Positions 42,086 to 51,091 of a stretch of DNA of 64,000 nt are shown piece after piece. The DNA is from Castellaniella defragrans (GTDB lineage Bacteria; Pseudomonadota; Gammaproteobacteria; Burkholderiales; Burkholderiaceae_B), in contig NZ_JACHIB010000004.1 of the NCBI RefSeq assembly GCF_014203015.1, forward strand, positions 155,454-219,453, in the 5' to 3' direction. The position numbers were made by a program, and so were the translations under genes. Within the stretch, counting starts at the first letter, position 1. The number at the start of each line of letters is the position of its first letter. The notes below the pieces were generated by a model. It did no database searches and was not told the DNA's origin. It saw nothing but the letters and a program-made list of their open reading frames with translations.

Positions 42086-43027
42086 CTACTCCCGGTTGCC
42101 CATCAGCCCGGACGGCCGGACCATCAGGACCAGCAGCATCAGGGCGAAGGGAATCGTGCCCGCCAGCGAGGACACCTTCAGCGTCAGCAGCCCGCCCACC
42201 TGGTGCGCCCAGGCGCCCAGCCCCACGACGCCCAGCGCATCGGCCAAGCTGTAGTCCACGCCCACCGCGAACGAGGTGATCAGGCCGATCAGCAGCGAGG
42301 CCACCATGGCCCCTTCCAGGGAGCCCAGCCCGCCCACCACGACCACCACGAAGACCATCACGCCCAGCTCCAGCGCCATGTTGGGATTGGTCGTGTAGAA
42401 GGCGCCCGCCACCGCGCCGGCCAGGCCGGCGAGCGCCGAGCCCACGGCGAAGACGCCCATGAACACCATGGGCACGTTGTGGCCCAGCGCCTCGGCCATG
42501 CGCGGCTTGAAGACGGCCGAGCGCACCACGATGCCGACCCGCGTGCGCGTCAGCAGCAGGTAGATCAGGGCGAACATCAGCACGGACGTGCCGCCGATCA
42601 GCAGGCGATAGAAGGGGTAGCTGGCGTCGAAGATCCGGAAGGCGGAGAAATCCAGGGAAGCCGGCACCCGGTAGTCCACCGGGTAGTTGCCGTAGAACAG
42701 CTTGACCAGCTCGGTGATGATGAAGGACACCCCGAAGGTCAGCAGCAGCTGGTGCCCGTGCCCGTAGCGGTGGACGCGGCGCAGCATGTAGCGCTCGACC
42801 AGTCCGCCGGTCACGCCGACGAGGATCGGGGACAGCACGATCGCCGGCCAGAAGCCGACGGCCTTTTCCAGGCTGTAGGCCAGGTAGGCGCCCAGCATGT
42901 AGAAGGCGGCATGGGCGAAGTTCAGCACGCCCATCATGCCGAAGATCAGTGTCAGCCCCGCCGACACCATGAACAGCAGCAATCCGTAGATCACCCCGTT
43001 CAGCAAGGAAACGGTGAAAAATTCCAT
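42086..43027 (-). CDS. Branched-chain amino-acid-type ABC permease LivH (system 1)
   Basis: 313 residues with about eight transmembrane helices. It has the LivH signature LTLIFGMMGVLNFAHAAFYML near the N-terminus and VVVVGGLGSLEGAMVASLLIG in the second half. It follows the binding-protein gene after 224 bp of GC-rich DNA. Its start follows an AATTGCC without a strong ribosome-binding site, so translation may be modest compared with the binding protein. Confidence 0.93.
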   Translation of the reverse strand: MEFFTVSLLNGVIYGLLLFMVSAGLTLIFGMMGVLNFAHAAFYMLGAYLAYSLEKAVGFWPAIVLSPILVGVTGGLVERYMLRRVHRYGHGHQLLLTFGVSFIITELVKLFYGNYPVDYRVPASLDFSAFRIFDASYPFYRLLIGGTSVLMFALIYLLLTRTRVGIVVRSAVFKPRMAEALGHNVPMVFMGVFAVGSALAGLAGAVAGAFYTTNPNMALELGVMVFVVVVVGGLGSLEGAMVASLLIGLITSFAVGVDYSLADALGVVGLGAWAHQVGGLLTLKVSSLAGTIPFALMLLVLMVRPSGLMGNRE

Positions 43028-43205
43028 GGCAATTCCAGAATGCGCACCCGCCGCGGGCGGCCGGATCGTGCGCGACGAACGCTTCGTGAAGGGCCCCGGC
43101 CTGCCGGCCGGCGCCCCGCGTCCTCAAACCAGGGCCGAACCGGCCGGGACCGGGCCACCCGGCACCGGAAGGACCGGAACCCCGCCGGCCGGGGCCGGGC
43201 CCGCC

Positions 43206-43235
43206 GGAGCCGGATCGCTCCGCGGAGCCGGATCG
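43206..43235. repeat. 18-bp-period duplication between LivK1 and LivH1 genes
   Basis: GGAGCCGGATCG occurs at 43206-43217 and again at 43224-43235, separated by CTCCGC, in a GC-rich intercistronic segment that can fold extensively. Confidence 0.55.
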
Positions 43236-43251
43236 GCGACGGGCCGCCGGC

Positions 43252-44490
43252 TCAGGCCGGGCGCTTCATCTTGCACGTGGCTTCGACGGGGTTGACGGCC
43301 TCCTCGCCCGTGAACGTCTTCACCGCCACGAAACCCATGTCGGTCCCGTCCGCCTTGTACTTGGCGTCCTTGCCGACCTTGGCGACGACGATGGGCAGCA
43401 CGACCTGGTGGTCCGCCTGGCGGATGCTCTGCTCGCCCATGGGCGTCTTGAGGTGCACCTTTTCCAGGTTCAGGGCCAGGTCCGTGACGTTCATGTCGCC
43501 GTCCTTGGCGGCGGTCCGCTTCAGCGCTTCGCCCAGCATTTCCATGCCGAACACCGTCTGCGGCTCGATGAAGGTCGGGTAGTGGCCGGTCTTGGCCTTG
43601 TACGCCTCGCCGAACTGTTCGGTCTGCGGATTGAGCCCCAGATTGAAGGCGGTGGCGATGTAATGCCCCAGCGCGGTGTCCCCCGCGTTGGCGATGTTGC
43701 CCGGCTGGTCCAGGAAGACCGTGCCGAAACGCACGTTCAGGCCGGCGTTGCGCGCGCTCTTCATCAGCAGGAGCAGGTCGTTGGACCAGTTGCCCGTGAG
43801 CACCGTCTGCGCGCCGCTGGCGCGGATCTTGGCGGTATAGGGGGCGAAATCCTGGATCTTGTTGACGTCGTGCAGCACGGATTCCACCACCGTGTAGCCG
43901 CCTTCCTGGGCGAAATCCTGGATCGCCTTCTGCATGTCCGCGCCCCAGGAATAGTTCTGGTTCATGGAGAAGACCTTGGTGCCCAGGTCGCCGGCTTCCT
44001 TCATCGCGTGCACGAGCGTCTTGACGCGGATCGGCGCGTTGGTCGTGAAGCGGAAGTGATAGAAGTGGCACTTGTCCCCGGTGAGTTCCAGGGCCTCGCC
44101 GCCCATGTTCAGGTACAGCACTTCCTTGCCCGGATTGCGCAGATTGTATTTGCGCACGTCCTCGGTGATCTGCCCGGACACGGCCGAGGACGAGCCCTGG
44201 ATGATGACGCGGGCGCCGCCGGCGATGGCGGCCTTGACCTTGTCCGAGGCGCCCGCCGGACCGCCCTGGTTGTCGTATTCGGCCAGCTCGACCGGCGCGC
44301 CGTTCCAGCCGCCGCCCTGGTTGATCCCGTCCAGCCCGTACTTGACGGCGGTCCGGTACAGCAGCCCCGTCGAGGCCTGCGGACCGGACAGGGTCTCGAC
44401 CAGCGCGATCTTCAGCGGCGCGGCCTGGGCCGCCCCCATCGTCAGCAGGCCGCAAACGGACAGCATCGTCGCAATTTTCGTGTATTTCAC
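43252..44490 (-). CDS. Periplasmic substrate-binding protein of Liv-type ABC transporter (system 1)
   Basis: 412 residues with signal peptide (MLSVCGLLTMGAAQA). The mature start APLKIALVETLSGPQASTG is typical of LivK-like receptors. The GTG at 44490 is preferred because AGGAG lies eight bases upstream; a GTG at 44499 is also possible. The protein belongs to the Leu/Ile/Val-binding fold, but members in catabolic islands bind many other carboxylates and aromatics. It heads the long transporter-dehydrogenase operon and lies opposite the SDR-GntR pair. Confidence 0.92.
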   Translation of the reverse strand: MKYTKIATMLSVCGLLTMGAAQAAPLKIALVETLSGPQASTGLLYRTAVKYGLDGINQGGGWNGAPVELAEYDNQGGPAGASDKVKAAIAGGARVIIQGSSSAVSGQITEDVRKYNLRNPGKEVLYLNMGGEALELTGDKCHFYHFRFTTNAPIRVKTLVHAMKEAGDLGTKVFSMNQNYSWGADMQKAIQDFAQEGGYTVVESVLHDVNKIQDFAPYTAKIRASGAQTVLTGNWSNDLLLLMKSARNAGLNVRFGTVFLDQPGNIANAGDTALGHYIATAFNLGLNPQTEQFGEAYKAKTGHYPTFIEPQTVFGMEMLGEALKRTAAKDGDMNVTDLALNLEKVHLKTPMGEQSIRQADHQVVLPIVVAKVGKDAKYKADGTDMGFVAVKTFTGEEAVNPVEATCKMKRPA

Positions 44491-44541
44491 TCCAGCCACT
44501 CCTGTTCTGTGATCGGCATCCGGCCCCGGCTCTCGGAAAGC

Positions 44542-44565
44542 GCCGGGCGTTCTGCGGCGCCCGGC
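44542..44565 (-). other. Hairpin in the leader of the system 1 operon
   Basis: GCCGGGCG (44542-44549) pairs with CGCCCGGC (44558-44565). It lies about 50 bp upstream of the binding-protein start and may affect transcript stability. Confidence 0.4.
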
Positions 44566-44598
44566 CGGATCGCCTTCGTTGATCTGATTTCCGTCAAC

Positions 44599-44609
44599 TT
44601 GTCAGACAT
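44599..44609. promoter_or_regulatory. GntR/FadR-type operator A
   Basis: TTGTCAGACAT is near-palindromic around a central A and resembles TNGTCNGACNA-type sites of FCD-domain GntR regulators. The cognate gene is probably the GntR gene at 45570. Confidence 0.65.
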
Positions 44610-44620
44610 ATTTGATCTAC

Positions 44621-44631
44621 TTATCAGACAA
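44621..44631. promoter_or_regulatory. GntR/FadR-type operator B
   Basis: TTATCAGACAA, centred 22 bp (two helical turns) from operator A, so two dimers could bind the same face. Confidence 0.65.
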
Positions 44632-44734
44632 GTTGTAGAATTCTAGGCAAGTGGAAAATCGCTTGTCAATGCGGCGCGGGCGAGTTGCCGGAAAAATTCC
44701 GGATTCCGGATTTTTCATCTTCATTATCAATAGC

Positions 44735-44745
44735 TTATCTGATAC
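44735..44745. promoter_or_regulatory. GntR/FadR-type operator C
   Basis: TTATCTGATAC is a weaker, near-palindromic match located about 30 bp before the SDR start codon. It is suitable for repression of the SDR-gntR transcript. Confidence 0.5.
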
Positions 44746-44760
44746 TAGGGATTACCCTAG
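44745..44760. promoter_or_regulatory. CTAGGG-N4-CCCTAG palindrome upstream of the SDR
   Basis: A 6+6 inverted repeat around ATTA, immediately before the AAGGAG ribosome-binding site. Same design as the site at 10007-10022. Confidence 0.45.
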
Positions 44761-44772
44761 AAGGAGACATCG

Positions 44773-45510
44773 ATGATTTCATTCTCTGGCAAGACCGTCC
44801 TGATCACCGGCGCCGGCGGCGGCATCGGCCGCGAAGCGGCGCGCCTGATGGCGCGGGCCGGCGCCCGCGTGGCCCTGTGCGACCTGGCCGCCGGGCCGCT
44901 CGACGCGCTGGCCGCCGAGCTCGCGCCCGTGGCCGGCGGCGTCTCCACGCACGCCGCCGACATGTCGGACGCGCAGGCCTGCCAGGCGCTGGCCCGGGAG
45001 GTCGCCGCGCGCCACGGCGGCATCGACTGCCTGGTGCATTCGGCCGGCATCTACCCGGAGCAGCGCGTCCAGGACATGAGCGACGCCCAGTGGCGCAAGC
45101 TCATGAGCATCAATCTGGACGGCACCTTCTACATGTGCCGCGCCGTCATCCCCCACCTCGCCGACGGCAGCGCCATCGTCACCCTGGCGTCCCTGGCCGG
45201 CCACCGCGGCAGCTTCGGCCACGCGCACTACTCGGCCTCGAAGGGCGCCGTCAGCAGCTTCAGCAAGAGCCTGGCGCTGGAACTCGCGCCCCGCACCCGG
45301 GTCAACATCGTGGCGCCCGGCATCATCGCCACGGCGATGAGCGAGCCGCTGGTGCGCCAGAAGGGCCAGACGCTGCTGGACGCCACGCCGATGAAGCGGT
45401 TCGGGACCGCGGCCGAGGTGGCCGGCGTCATCGCGTTCCTGTGCTCCGACCTGGCGGCCTTCGTGACCGGCGAGACCGTGCACGTCAACGGCGGCCTGTA
45501 CATCGTATGA
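44773..45510 (+). CDS. Short-chain dehydrogenase/reductase (SDR)
   Basis: 245 residues. VLITGAGGGIGREAARLM cofactor site, LCDLAAG after strand 2 (NAD type), LVHSAGIY in place of NNAG, LASLAGHRG with the catalytic Ser, and HYSASKGAV with Tyr and Lys. The C-terminal FVTGETVHVNGGLYIV is typical. AAGGAG lies directly upstream. It is divergent from the system 1 transporter operon and followed by the GntR gene, so it is probably part of the same pathway and self-controlled through operator C. Confidence 0.9.
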   Translation: MISFSGKTVLITGAGGGIGREAARLMARAGARVALCDLAAGPLDALAAELAPVAGGVSTHAADMSDAQACQALAREVAARHGGIDCLVHSAGIYPEQRVQDMSDAQWRKLMSINLDGTFYMCRAVIPHLADGSAIVTLASLAGHRGSFGHAHYSASKGAVSSFSKSLALELAPRTRVNIVAPGIIATAMSEPLVRQKGQTLLDATPMKRFGTAAEVAGVIAFLCSDLAAFVTGETVHVNGGLYIV

Positions 45511-45569
45511 CCGCGGCCCATGTCATACTGAGCGGCTCAACGGCACTCCCGGCATAGGCACGCAGGACC

Positions 45570-46271
45570 ATGGACAACGCCACTCCGCCGCTGACGACCC
45601 GCATCGTCGAATGGCTGAAGGACGAAATCGAGCAGAACCGCCTCGTCGAAGGCGGCAAGCTGCCCAGCGAAAAGCAGCTGTGCGAACAGTTCGGCGTCAG
45701 CCGGTCCGTCGTGCGCGAGGCCATCTCGCAGCTCAAGTCCGAAGGGCTGGTCAGCTCGCACCAGGGCCGGGGGGTGTTCGTCAACGCGCGCAGCGCGCGC
45801 CAGTCCTTCCGCCTGTCGGCCACCGCGCTGGACGACCGCGACGCCCTCGAACACATCATCGAGCTGCTGGTGGCGTTCGAGTCGGCCGCCGCGCGCCATG
45901 CGGCGATGCGGCACACGGCCAAGGACCTGAAATCGATCCGGCGCGCCCTGATCGGGATGGAATACGCCATCATCAACGACCAGCCCGGCGACAGCGAGGA
46001 CTACGCCTTTCACCAGGCGATCTGCGACGCGACCCACAACCCCCACTTCATCGCCCTGAACGAATACCTGGAGCAGCACGTCAGGCGCCTGATCCGGCGG
46101 GCGCGCACCAACACGGTCACCCGCCATCCGGACCTGATGATGTCCGTGCAGACCGAGCACCAGGCCATCCTCAAGGCCATCCAGGCGCGCGACGGCGCCG
46201 GTGCCGCCCAGGCCGCCGAGACGCACCTGCGCAACGCCGCCCGGCGCCTGGACATCTACCTGAAGGAATGA
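45570..46271 (+). CDS. GntR-family transcriptional regulator, FCD (FadR) type
   Basis: 233 residues. An N-terminal winged helix (LPSEKQLCEQFGVSRSVVREAISQLKSEGLVSSHQGRG, about 28-68) is followed by an FCD ligand domain. That domain has the metal-binding pattern Asp-x3-His in DYAFHQAI and later His residues in TEHQAIL and AETHLRN. FCD regulators sense small carboxylic acids, and release from DNA gives induction. Near-palindromic operators of the expected type lie in the SDR/LivK1 intergenic region, so it probably represses both divergent units. Confidence 0.92.
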   Translation: MDNATPPLTTRIVEWLKDEIEQNRLVEGGKLPSEKQLCEQFGVSRSVVREAISQLKSEGLVSSHQGRGVFVNARSARQSFRLSATALDDRDALEHIIELLVAFESAAARHAAMRHTAKDLKSIRRALIGMEYAIINDQPGDSEDYAFHQAICDATHNPHFIALNEYLEQHVRRLIRRARTNTVTRHPDLMMSVQTEHQAILKAIQARDGAGAAQAAETHLRNAARRLDIYLKE

Positions 46272-46296
46272 CGGCCGCGAGCACCGGCGGCCGGCC

Positions 46297-47001
46297 TCAG
46301 CCGCCCAGGTAGGCCCGCTTGATGTGGGGATTGTTCAGCAGCTCCGCGCCGCTGCCCTCCAGGACGATGGTGCCGTTTTCCAGCACGTAGCCGCGGTCGG
46401 CCAGCTTCAGCGTCTGGAAGACGTTCTGCTCCACCAGCAGCACCGTCATGCCGCCGGCGGTGATGCGCTCGACGATGTCGAACATCTGCTGCACCAGCAG
46501 CGGCGACAGGCCGACCGAGGGCTCGTCGAAGATCAGCAGGCGCGGGCCGGCCATCATGCCGCGCGCGATGGCGACCATCTGCTGCTCCCCGCCGGACAGC
46601 GAGCCCGCCAGCTGGGCCAGGCGCTCCTTCACGCGGGGAAAGATCTCCAGGACCTCGTCCATGCGCCGGGCGGCCTCGGCGCGGGCCGCCGGCTTGTAGG
46701 CGCCCATCAGCAGGTTGTCGCGCACGGTGAAGCCGGGAAAGAGCTGGCGCCCCTCGGGAATCATGGTGATGCCGGCCGAGACGATGTGGGACGCGGGCCG
46801 GTTGGCCAGCTGCTCGCCCTCGAACTCGACCTGGCCCCCGGTCACGGGGATGACGCCGCAGATCGCCTTCAGCGTCGTGGTCTTGCCCGCCCCGTTGGCC
46901 CCGATCAGGGTGACGACCTCGCCCGCGTCCACGTGGAAGCTGATGCGGTCGAGCACCTGCGTCTTCCCGTAGCCGGCGCACAGATTGGATACCTTAAGCA
47001 T
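46297..47001 (-). CDS. Branched-chain amino-acid-type ABC transporter ATPase LivF (system 2)
   Basis: 234 residues, normal LivF length. Walker A GANGAGKTTTLKAI with the usual Lys, signature LSGGEQQMVAIARGMM and Walker B LLIFDEPSVGLSPLL. It overlaps the 3' end of the LivM-LivG fusion gene by 8 bp. It ends the system 2 operon and is convergent with the GntR gene. Confidence 0.94.
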   Translation of the reverse strand: MLKVSNLCAGYGKTQVLDRISFHVDAGEVVTLIGANGAGKTTTLKAICGVIPVTGGQVEFEGEQLANRPASHIVSAGITMIPEGRQLFPGFTVRDNLLMGAYKPAARAEAARRMDEVLEIFPRVKERLAQLAGSLSGGEQQMVAIARGMMAGPRLLIFDEPSVGLSPLLVQQMFDIVERITAGGMTVLLVEQNVFQTLKLADRGYVLENGTIVLEGSGAELLNNPHIKRAYLGG

Positions 47002-48772
47002 GGCGTTGCTCCCGGCCCAGGTAGGCTTCGATGACCTGGGGATTTTCGACGACCTCGCGCGGCGAGCCGCTGGTCAGGACCGCGCCCTCGCTGATCACGA
47101 CGATGCGGTCGGACAGGGCCATGACCGCCTGCATCATGTGCTCGATCATCACGACGGATACCCCCGATTCGCGCACCCGGCGGATCATGGCGATGGCCCG
47201 TTCGATGTCGGTCGGGTTCAGGCCCGCCATCACCTCGTCGAGCAGCAGGATCGTCGGCCGGGAGGCCAGGGCGCGCGCGACCTCCAGCCGCTTCACGCCG
47301 CCCACCGTCAGGTTGCGCGCCTCCACGTCCAGCAGTTCGCGCAGGTCGGTCAGCTCCGCGATCTCCAGCGCCACCGCCTCGGCCTCGGCGCGGTCGGCCG
47401 TGTTCATGAAGGCGCCCAGCATGATGTTCTCCAGCACCGTCAGGCTGGTGAACGGCAGGGCCGTCTGGAAGGTGCGGCTCAGGCCCTGGCGCGCGTAGTG
47501 GTAGGGCGCGCCGCAGCTCACCCAGTGCCCGGCGCGCGACTTCAGGCGGATCGTGCCCTTGTCGGGCCGGATGAAGCCCGACAGCAGGTTGAACACGGTC
47601 GTCTTGCCCGCGCCGTTGGGGCCGATGATGCCGAGGATCTCGTTTTCGTGGAGCGTCAGCGACACGTCGTGCGTGGCCCGCAGCCCGCCGAAGTTCTTGA
47701 ACAGGTGGCGCGCCTCCAGCACCGGATTTTCCTGCCGGACCCGGCCCGTCTTCGCTTGCGCCGCGCGGGGGCGCGCCGCGGGCCGGCGGCCCAGGTAGGG
47801 CAGCCGGTCCATCAGGCGGTTGACGCGGCCGCCCAGCGAGCCCACCAGCCCCTGCGGGATGGTCAGCACGACGATGACCAGGATGATCCCGTAGATCAGG
47901 CCGTGCACGCCGTTGCCGACGCCGCTGAGCCAGGCGCGCGCCAGCTCGGCGATCGGCAGGACCAGGAAGGTGCCGGCGACCGGCCCGGCCAGGGTCCCCA
48001 TCCCGCCGATGAGGGAGAACATGGCGATCTGGATGGACAGCTCCAGCGAGAAGGCCGAGGCCGGATCGACGAACATCAGATAGGTGATGTGGAAGGTGCC
48101 GACGATGCTGGTCAGCATGGCCGAGATCACGGCCGCCTGGGTCTTCTTGCCGGCGGTGTTCACCCCCACCGCCTGCGCCGCGCTCTCGCGCTCGCGGATG
48201 GCCAGCAGATAATGCCCCAGCCGCGACTTCCGGATCATCCAGGACACCCAGAAGACGAACAGGAACAGCCCGAACGCGATCACCAGGTAGTTGGTCTTGT
48301 CGCGGAAGATCATCCACTTCCAGCCGATGCTCAGCGGCAGGCTGATGCCGCTGGAACCCCCCGTCCAGCTTTCCTCGTGGATGACGAGCAGGCGCACGAC
48401 CTCCAGGATGGCGATGGTCGCCAGGGCGAAGAAGGGTCCTTTCAGGCGCAGGGTGGGATAGCTGATGACGACGGCCACGGCGCCCGAGATCGCCGCGCCG
48501 GCGAACAGGCCGATCCAGGGGGAGATGCCGAAATTCTGCGTCAGCAGGGTCGAGGTGTAGCCGCCGATGCCGTAGAACACCGCGTGGCCCAGGGACAGCT
48601 GGCCGGCGAAGCCGCCCACGATGTTCCAGGCGATCGACAGGGCCGAGAAGACGAACAGCAGGACGAACAGATTGGTCCAGAAGGGGGTGTTCAATGCCAG
48701 GGGCGCGAGGAACGCCAGCGCCAGCACGCCCAGGCCGACGTACGATTTTGGATGTCTGAGATCGGGAAACAC
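46994..48772 (-). CDS. Fused permease-ATPase LivM-LivG (system 2)
   Basis: 592 residues. Residues 1 to about 325 form a LivM permease (VGGFAGQLSLGHAVFYGIGGY, LIGGMGTLAGPVAGTFLVLP). After an Arg/Ala-rich linker (about 330-350) a LivG ATPase follows: Walker A GPNGAGKTTVFNLLSG, Walker B ILLLDEVMAGLNPTD. The signature region is unusual, LTVGGVKRLEVARAL instead of LSGGQ/LSYGQ. With LivH and LivF this gives a transporter with one two-domain subunit. The reading frame is continuous, so this is a true fusion rather than a frameshift. Confidence 0.93.
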   Translation of the reverse strand: MFPDLRHPKSYVGLGVLALAFLAPLALNTPFWTNLFVLLFVFSALSIAWNIVGGFAGQLSLGHAVFYGIGGYTSTLLTQNFGISPWIGLFAGAAISGAVAVVISYPTLRLKGPFFALATIAILEVVRLLVIHEESWTGGSSGISLPLSIGWKWMIFRDKTNYLVIAFGLFLFVFWVSWMIRKSRLGHYLLAIRERESAAQAVGVNTAGKKTQAAVISAMLTSIVGTFHITYLMFVDPASAFSLELSIQIAMFSLIGGMGTLAGPVAGTFLVLPIAELARAWLSGVGNGVHGLIYGIILVIVVLTIPQGLVGSLGGRVNRLMDRLPYLGRRPAARPRAAQAKTGRVRQENPVLEARHLFKNFGGLRATHDVSLTLHENEILGIIGPNGAGKTTVFNLLSGFIRPDKGTIRLKSRAGHWVSCGAPYHYARQGLSRTFQTALPFTSLTVLENIMLGAFMNTADRAEAEAVALEIAELTDLRELLDVEARNLTVGGVKRLEVARALASRPTILLLDEVMAGLNPTDIERAIAMIRRVRESGVSVVMIEHMMQAVMALSDRIVVISEGAVLTSGSPREVVENPQVIEAYLGREQRHA

Positions 48773-48785
48773 GCGCGCCTCCGGG

Positions 48786-49652
48786 TTATTCAGTGCCCAG
48801 GCCGAACAGCCCGCTAGGACGCAGGATCAGGATCAGCAGGAAAATGCCGAAGTAGACGACCTCTTTCAGGTCCGGCGCGATGTAGAAGCCGGCCAGGGTG
48901 TCGACCACGCCGATGATGAGGGATCCCGCGACCGCGCCGTACAGGCTGCCCATGCCGCCCAGCACCACGATCACGAAGGCGGTCAGCACGAAATAGGTGC
49001 CCACCGTCGGGAAGACCGGATACTGCGGCGCCAGCAGGCCGGCGGCCACGCCCACGAAGGCCGAGCCCAGGCCGAAGGCGATGACGTACACGAACTTGAC
49101 GTCCACCCCCATCAGCATGGCCGCGTAGCGCTGCTGCGCGACGGCCCGCAGGGCGCGGCCCAGGTAGGTCCGGTGCATGAACAGGTGCAGGCCGGCCGCC
49201 AGCACGATCGCCACGGCGAAGGTGGCGATCTGGCCGGTCACCAGCGAAAACGGCCCCACCGCCACGGAGCCGGTGCCCACCGAGGTATGGACGCGGAACA
49301 CGTCGGCGCCGAAGATCACCAGCGCCAGGTTCAGCAGGATCGTGGAGACGCCGACCGTGGCGAAGATCTGGATTTCCTCGCCCGCGTTCAGCAGGGGCTC
49401 GATGACGACCTTCTGCGTGACGGCGCCCAGGGCGAACAGCACGAGGGCGGCGGGCACCAGCCCGACGTAGGGATGGATGCCCAGCTGCGCGGCCAGCAGG
49501 TACACCAGGTACATGCCGATCATCAGGAACTCGCCATGCGCGAAGTTCACCACGCGGACCACGCCGAAGATCAGCGTCAGGCCCAGGCTGAGGATCATGT
49601 AGGCGCCTCCCAGGAGGAGACCATTGATGATCAACTGGAAAAAAATATCCAT
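48786..49652 (-). CDS. Branched-chain amino-acid-type ABC permease LivH (system 2)
   Basis: 288 residues with about eight hydrophobic helices. SLGLTLIFGVVRVVNFAHGEFLM near the N-terminus and VVLGGMGSLYGAVAGSLIIG in the second half. The ATG at 49652 has AGAGGA six bases upstream; a TTG two codons earlier is less likely. It lies 13 bp before the fused LivM-LivG gene. Confidence 0.94.
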   Translation of the reverse strand: MDIFFQLIINGLLLGGAYMILSLGLTLIFGVVRVVNFAHGEFLMIGMYLVYLLAAQLGIHPYVGLVPAALVLFALGAVTQKVVIEPLLNAGEEIQIFATVGVSTILLNLALVIFGADVFRVHTSVGTGSVAVGPFSLVTGQIATFAVAIVLAAGLHLFMHRTYLGRALRAVAQQRYAAMLMGVDVKFVYVIAFGLGSAFVGVAAGLLAPQYPVFPTVGTYFVLTAFVIVVLGGMGSLYGAVAGSLIIGVVDTLAGFYIAPDLKEVVYFGIFLLILILRPSGLFGLGTE

Positions 49653-49672
49653 GGCCAATCCTCTCGTGAGTG

Positions 49673-49760
49673 GCGCCGCCGCGGCGGGCGGGAAGGCTCG
49701 GGCCCCGGGGCTCCGGACCCCGACCCGCGGCCCCGGCCGGCGCGCCCGCCGCGGCGGCGC
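49673..49760 (-). other. Long intercistronic hairpin between LivK2 and LivH2 genes
   Basis: An 18-bp perfect inverted repeat (49673-49690 with 49743-49760) is separated by 52 GC-rich bases that can fold further. It sits just after the binding-protein gene, where such structures protect the upstream message and raise the receptor-to-permease ratio. It has no T-run. Confidence 0.6.
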
Positions 49761-49778
49761 GGCCCGGGCCGCGCCGGA

Positions 49779-50981
49779 CTACTTCTTGAATACGGGCTTG
49801 CCCTGGGCGAGGTTGGCGGGCTCGATCGTCACCAGCTCGCCGTTCTGCCACTGCATCACGTAGAAGTCCGAGGCCTCGTTCTGCCCGTCCTCGGCGAACT
49901 CGAAGCCCCAGCCGTTGGCGGTCTCGCCGGCCGGCTTCTTGTAGGCCAGCACCGCCGCGCGGATCTTGTCCGCGTCGAAGGACTTGGCTTCGGCCATGAT
50001 GTCGAGGAAAGCCTTGGCGCCGACGTAATTGGCCAGGCTGTGGCCCGATTGCGGGGCGCCGCCGTACGCGGCCTTGTACGCCGCGAGGAACTTGTCCAGC
50101 CCCGGCGCGCCCTGCGGATTGATCGACGCCTGCGGGAAATCCAGGTCGAACACGCCGTTCATGTCGGCCCCCACGGCCTTGGCCGTGTCCATCAGGGAAT
50201 AGCCGCCCCCGGCGCCGATCACCACGTCGGGATGGAAATTGGCTTCGCGGGCCTGGCGGAAATACAGGATCGTGTCGTTCTGGTACGAGGTCTGCAGCAC
50301 CACGTTGGCCTTGGCGCCCTTCAGGCGCAGGATCAGGGAGGACAGGTCCACCGTCTTGGCGGAATACGGCAGATCCTCCACCACCGTGTAGCCCAGTTCG
50401 GCGGCGCGCTTCTTTTCCGTGGCCGCCACGTCCGTGCCATAGGGGCCGTCCTCGTGGATGATACCGATGCGGATGTCCTTCGCGCTCAGCCCCATGCCCG
50501 GCGCGATGAGCCGATGCAGGGCATCGACCACCGCCACGCCGTACTTGGCGGTGTTCGGATTGCTGCGGAACAGGTACTTGTAGTCCCGCGTGGTGATCTT
50601 GTGCGCCGTGGCGCCCAGCTCGAAATACGGCACGGCGGCCAGCTCGGCCACCGGCGAGGCCGCATAGGACAGGCCCGACGCGTAGCTGCCGAAGATGGCG
50701 GCCACCTTGTCGGACACCAGGGCCTTGGCCCCCGAAACCGCCTGGTTGGGATCGACCGCGTCGGCCTTGACGATCTCGATCGTGTCGCCGTTGAGGCCGC
50801 CCGCCGCGTTGCGCTCGTTGACGGCCAGCTCCAGGCCGCGGTAGCTTTCCTGCCCCAGCAGGGCCAGGCCGCCGCTGAATGGATACAGGGCCCCGATCTT
50901 CACGGTGGCCGCCGTGGCGCCGGAGGCGGCGACCGCCATGGCACTGACGGCAAGGGACAACACTGCCTGCTTGAATCTCAT
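49779..50981 (-). CDS. Periplasmic substrate-binding protein of Liv-type ABC transporter (system 2)
   Basis: 400 residues. Signal peptide FKQAVLSLAVSAMAVAASGATA, mature start ATVKIGALYPFSGGLALLG, and the receptor motif GLELAVNERNAAGGLNG. The ATG at 50981 has GAGGAG eight bases upstream; in-frame DNA to 51035 lacks a signal-peptide-like start. The gene lies downstream of a LacI-type operator and is probably repressed by the divergent LacI-family protein. The ligand is unknown. Confidence 0.93.
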   Translation of the reverse strand: MRFKQAVLSLAVSAMAVAASGATAATVKIGALYPFSGGLALLGQESYRGLELAVNERNAAGGLNGDTIEIVKADAVDPNQAVSGAKALVSDKVAAIFGSYASGLSYAASPVAELAAVPYFELGATAHKITTRDYKYLFRSNPNTAKYGVAVVDALHRLIAPGMGLSAKDIRIGIIHEDGPYGTDVAATEKKRAAELGYTVVEDLPYSAKTVDLSSLILRLKGAKANVVLQTSYQNDTILYFRQAREANFHPDVVIGAGGGYSLMDTAKAVGADMNGVFDLDFPQASINPQGAPGLDKFLAAYKAAYGGAPQSGHSLANYVGAKAFLDIMAEAKSFDADKIRAAVLAYKKPAGETANGWGFEFAEDGQNEASDFYVMQWQNGELVTIEPANLAQGKPVFKK

Positions 50982-51091
50982 GTCTGCGCTCCTCGATCTC
51001 CCGGCGGGCGGGACGCGTCCCATACCGGAAATCAAACGATGTTGAACGGCTGGCTCGATGCTGGATGAGTCTCCTTGGAAAGGGACACTTT

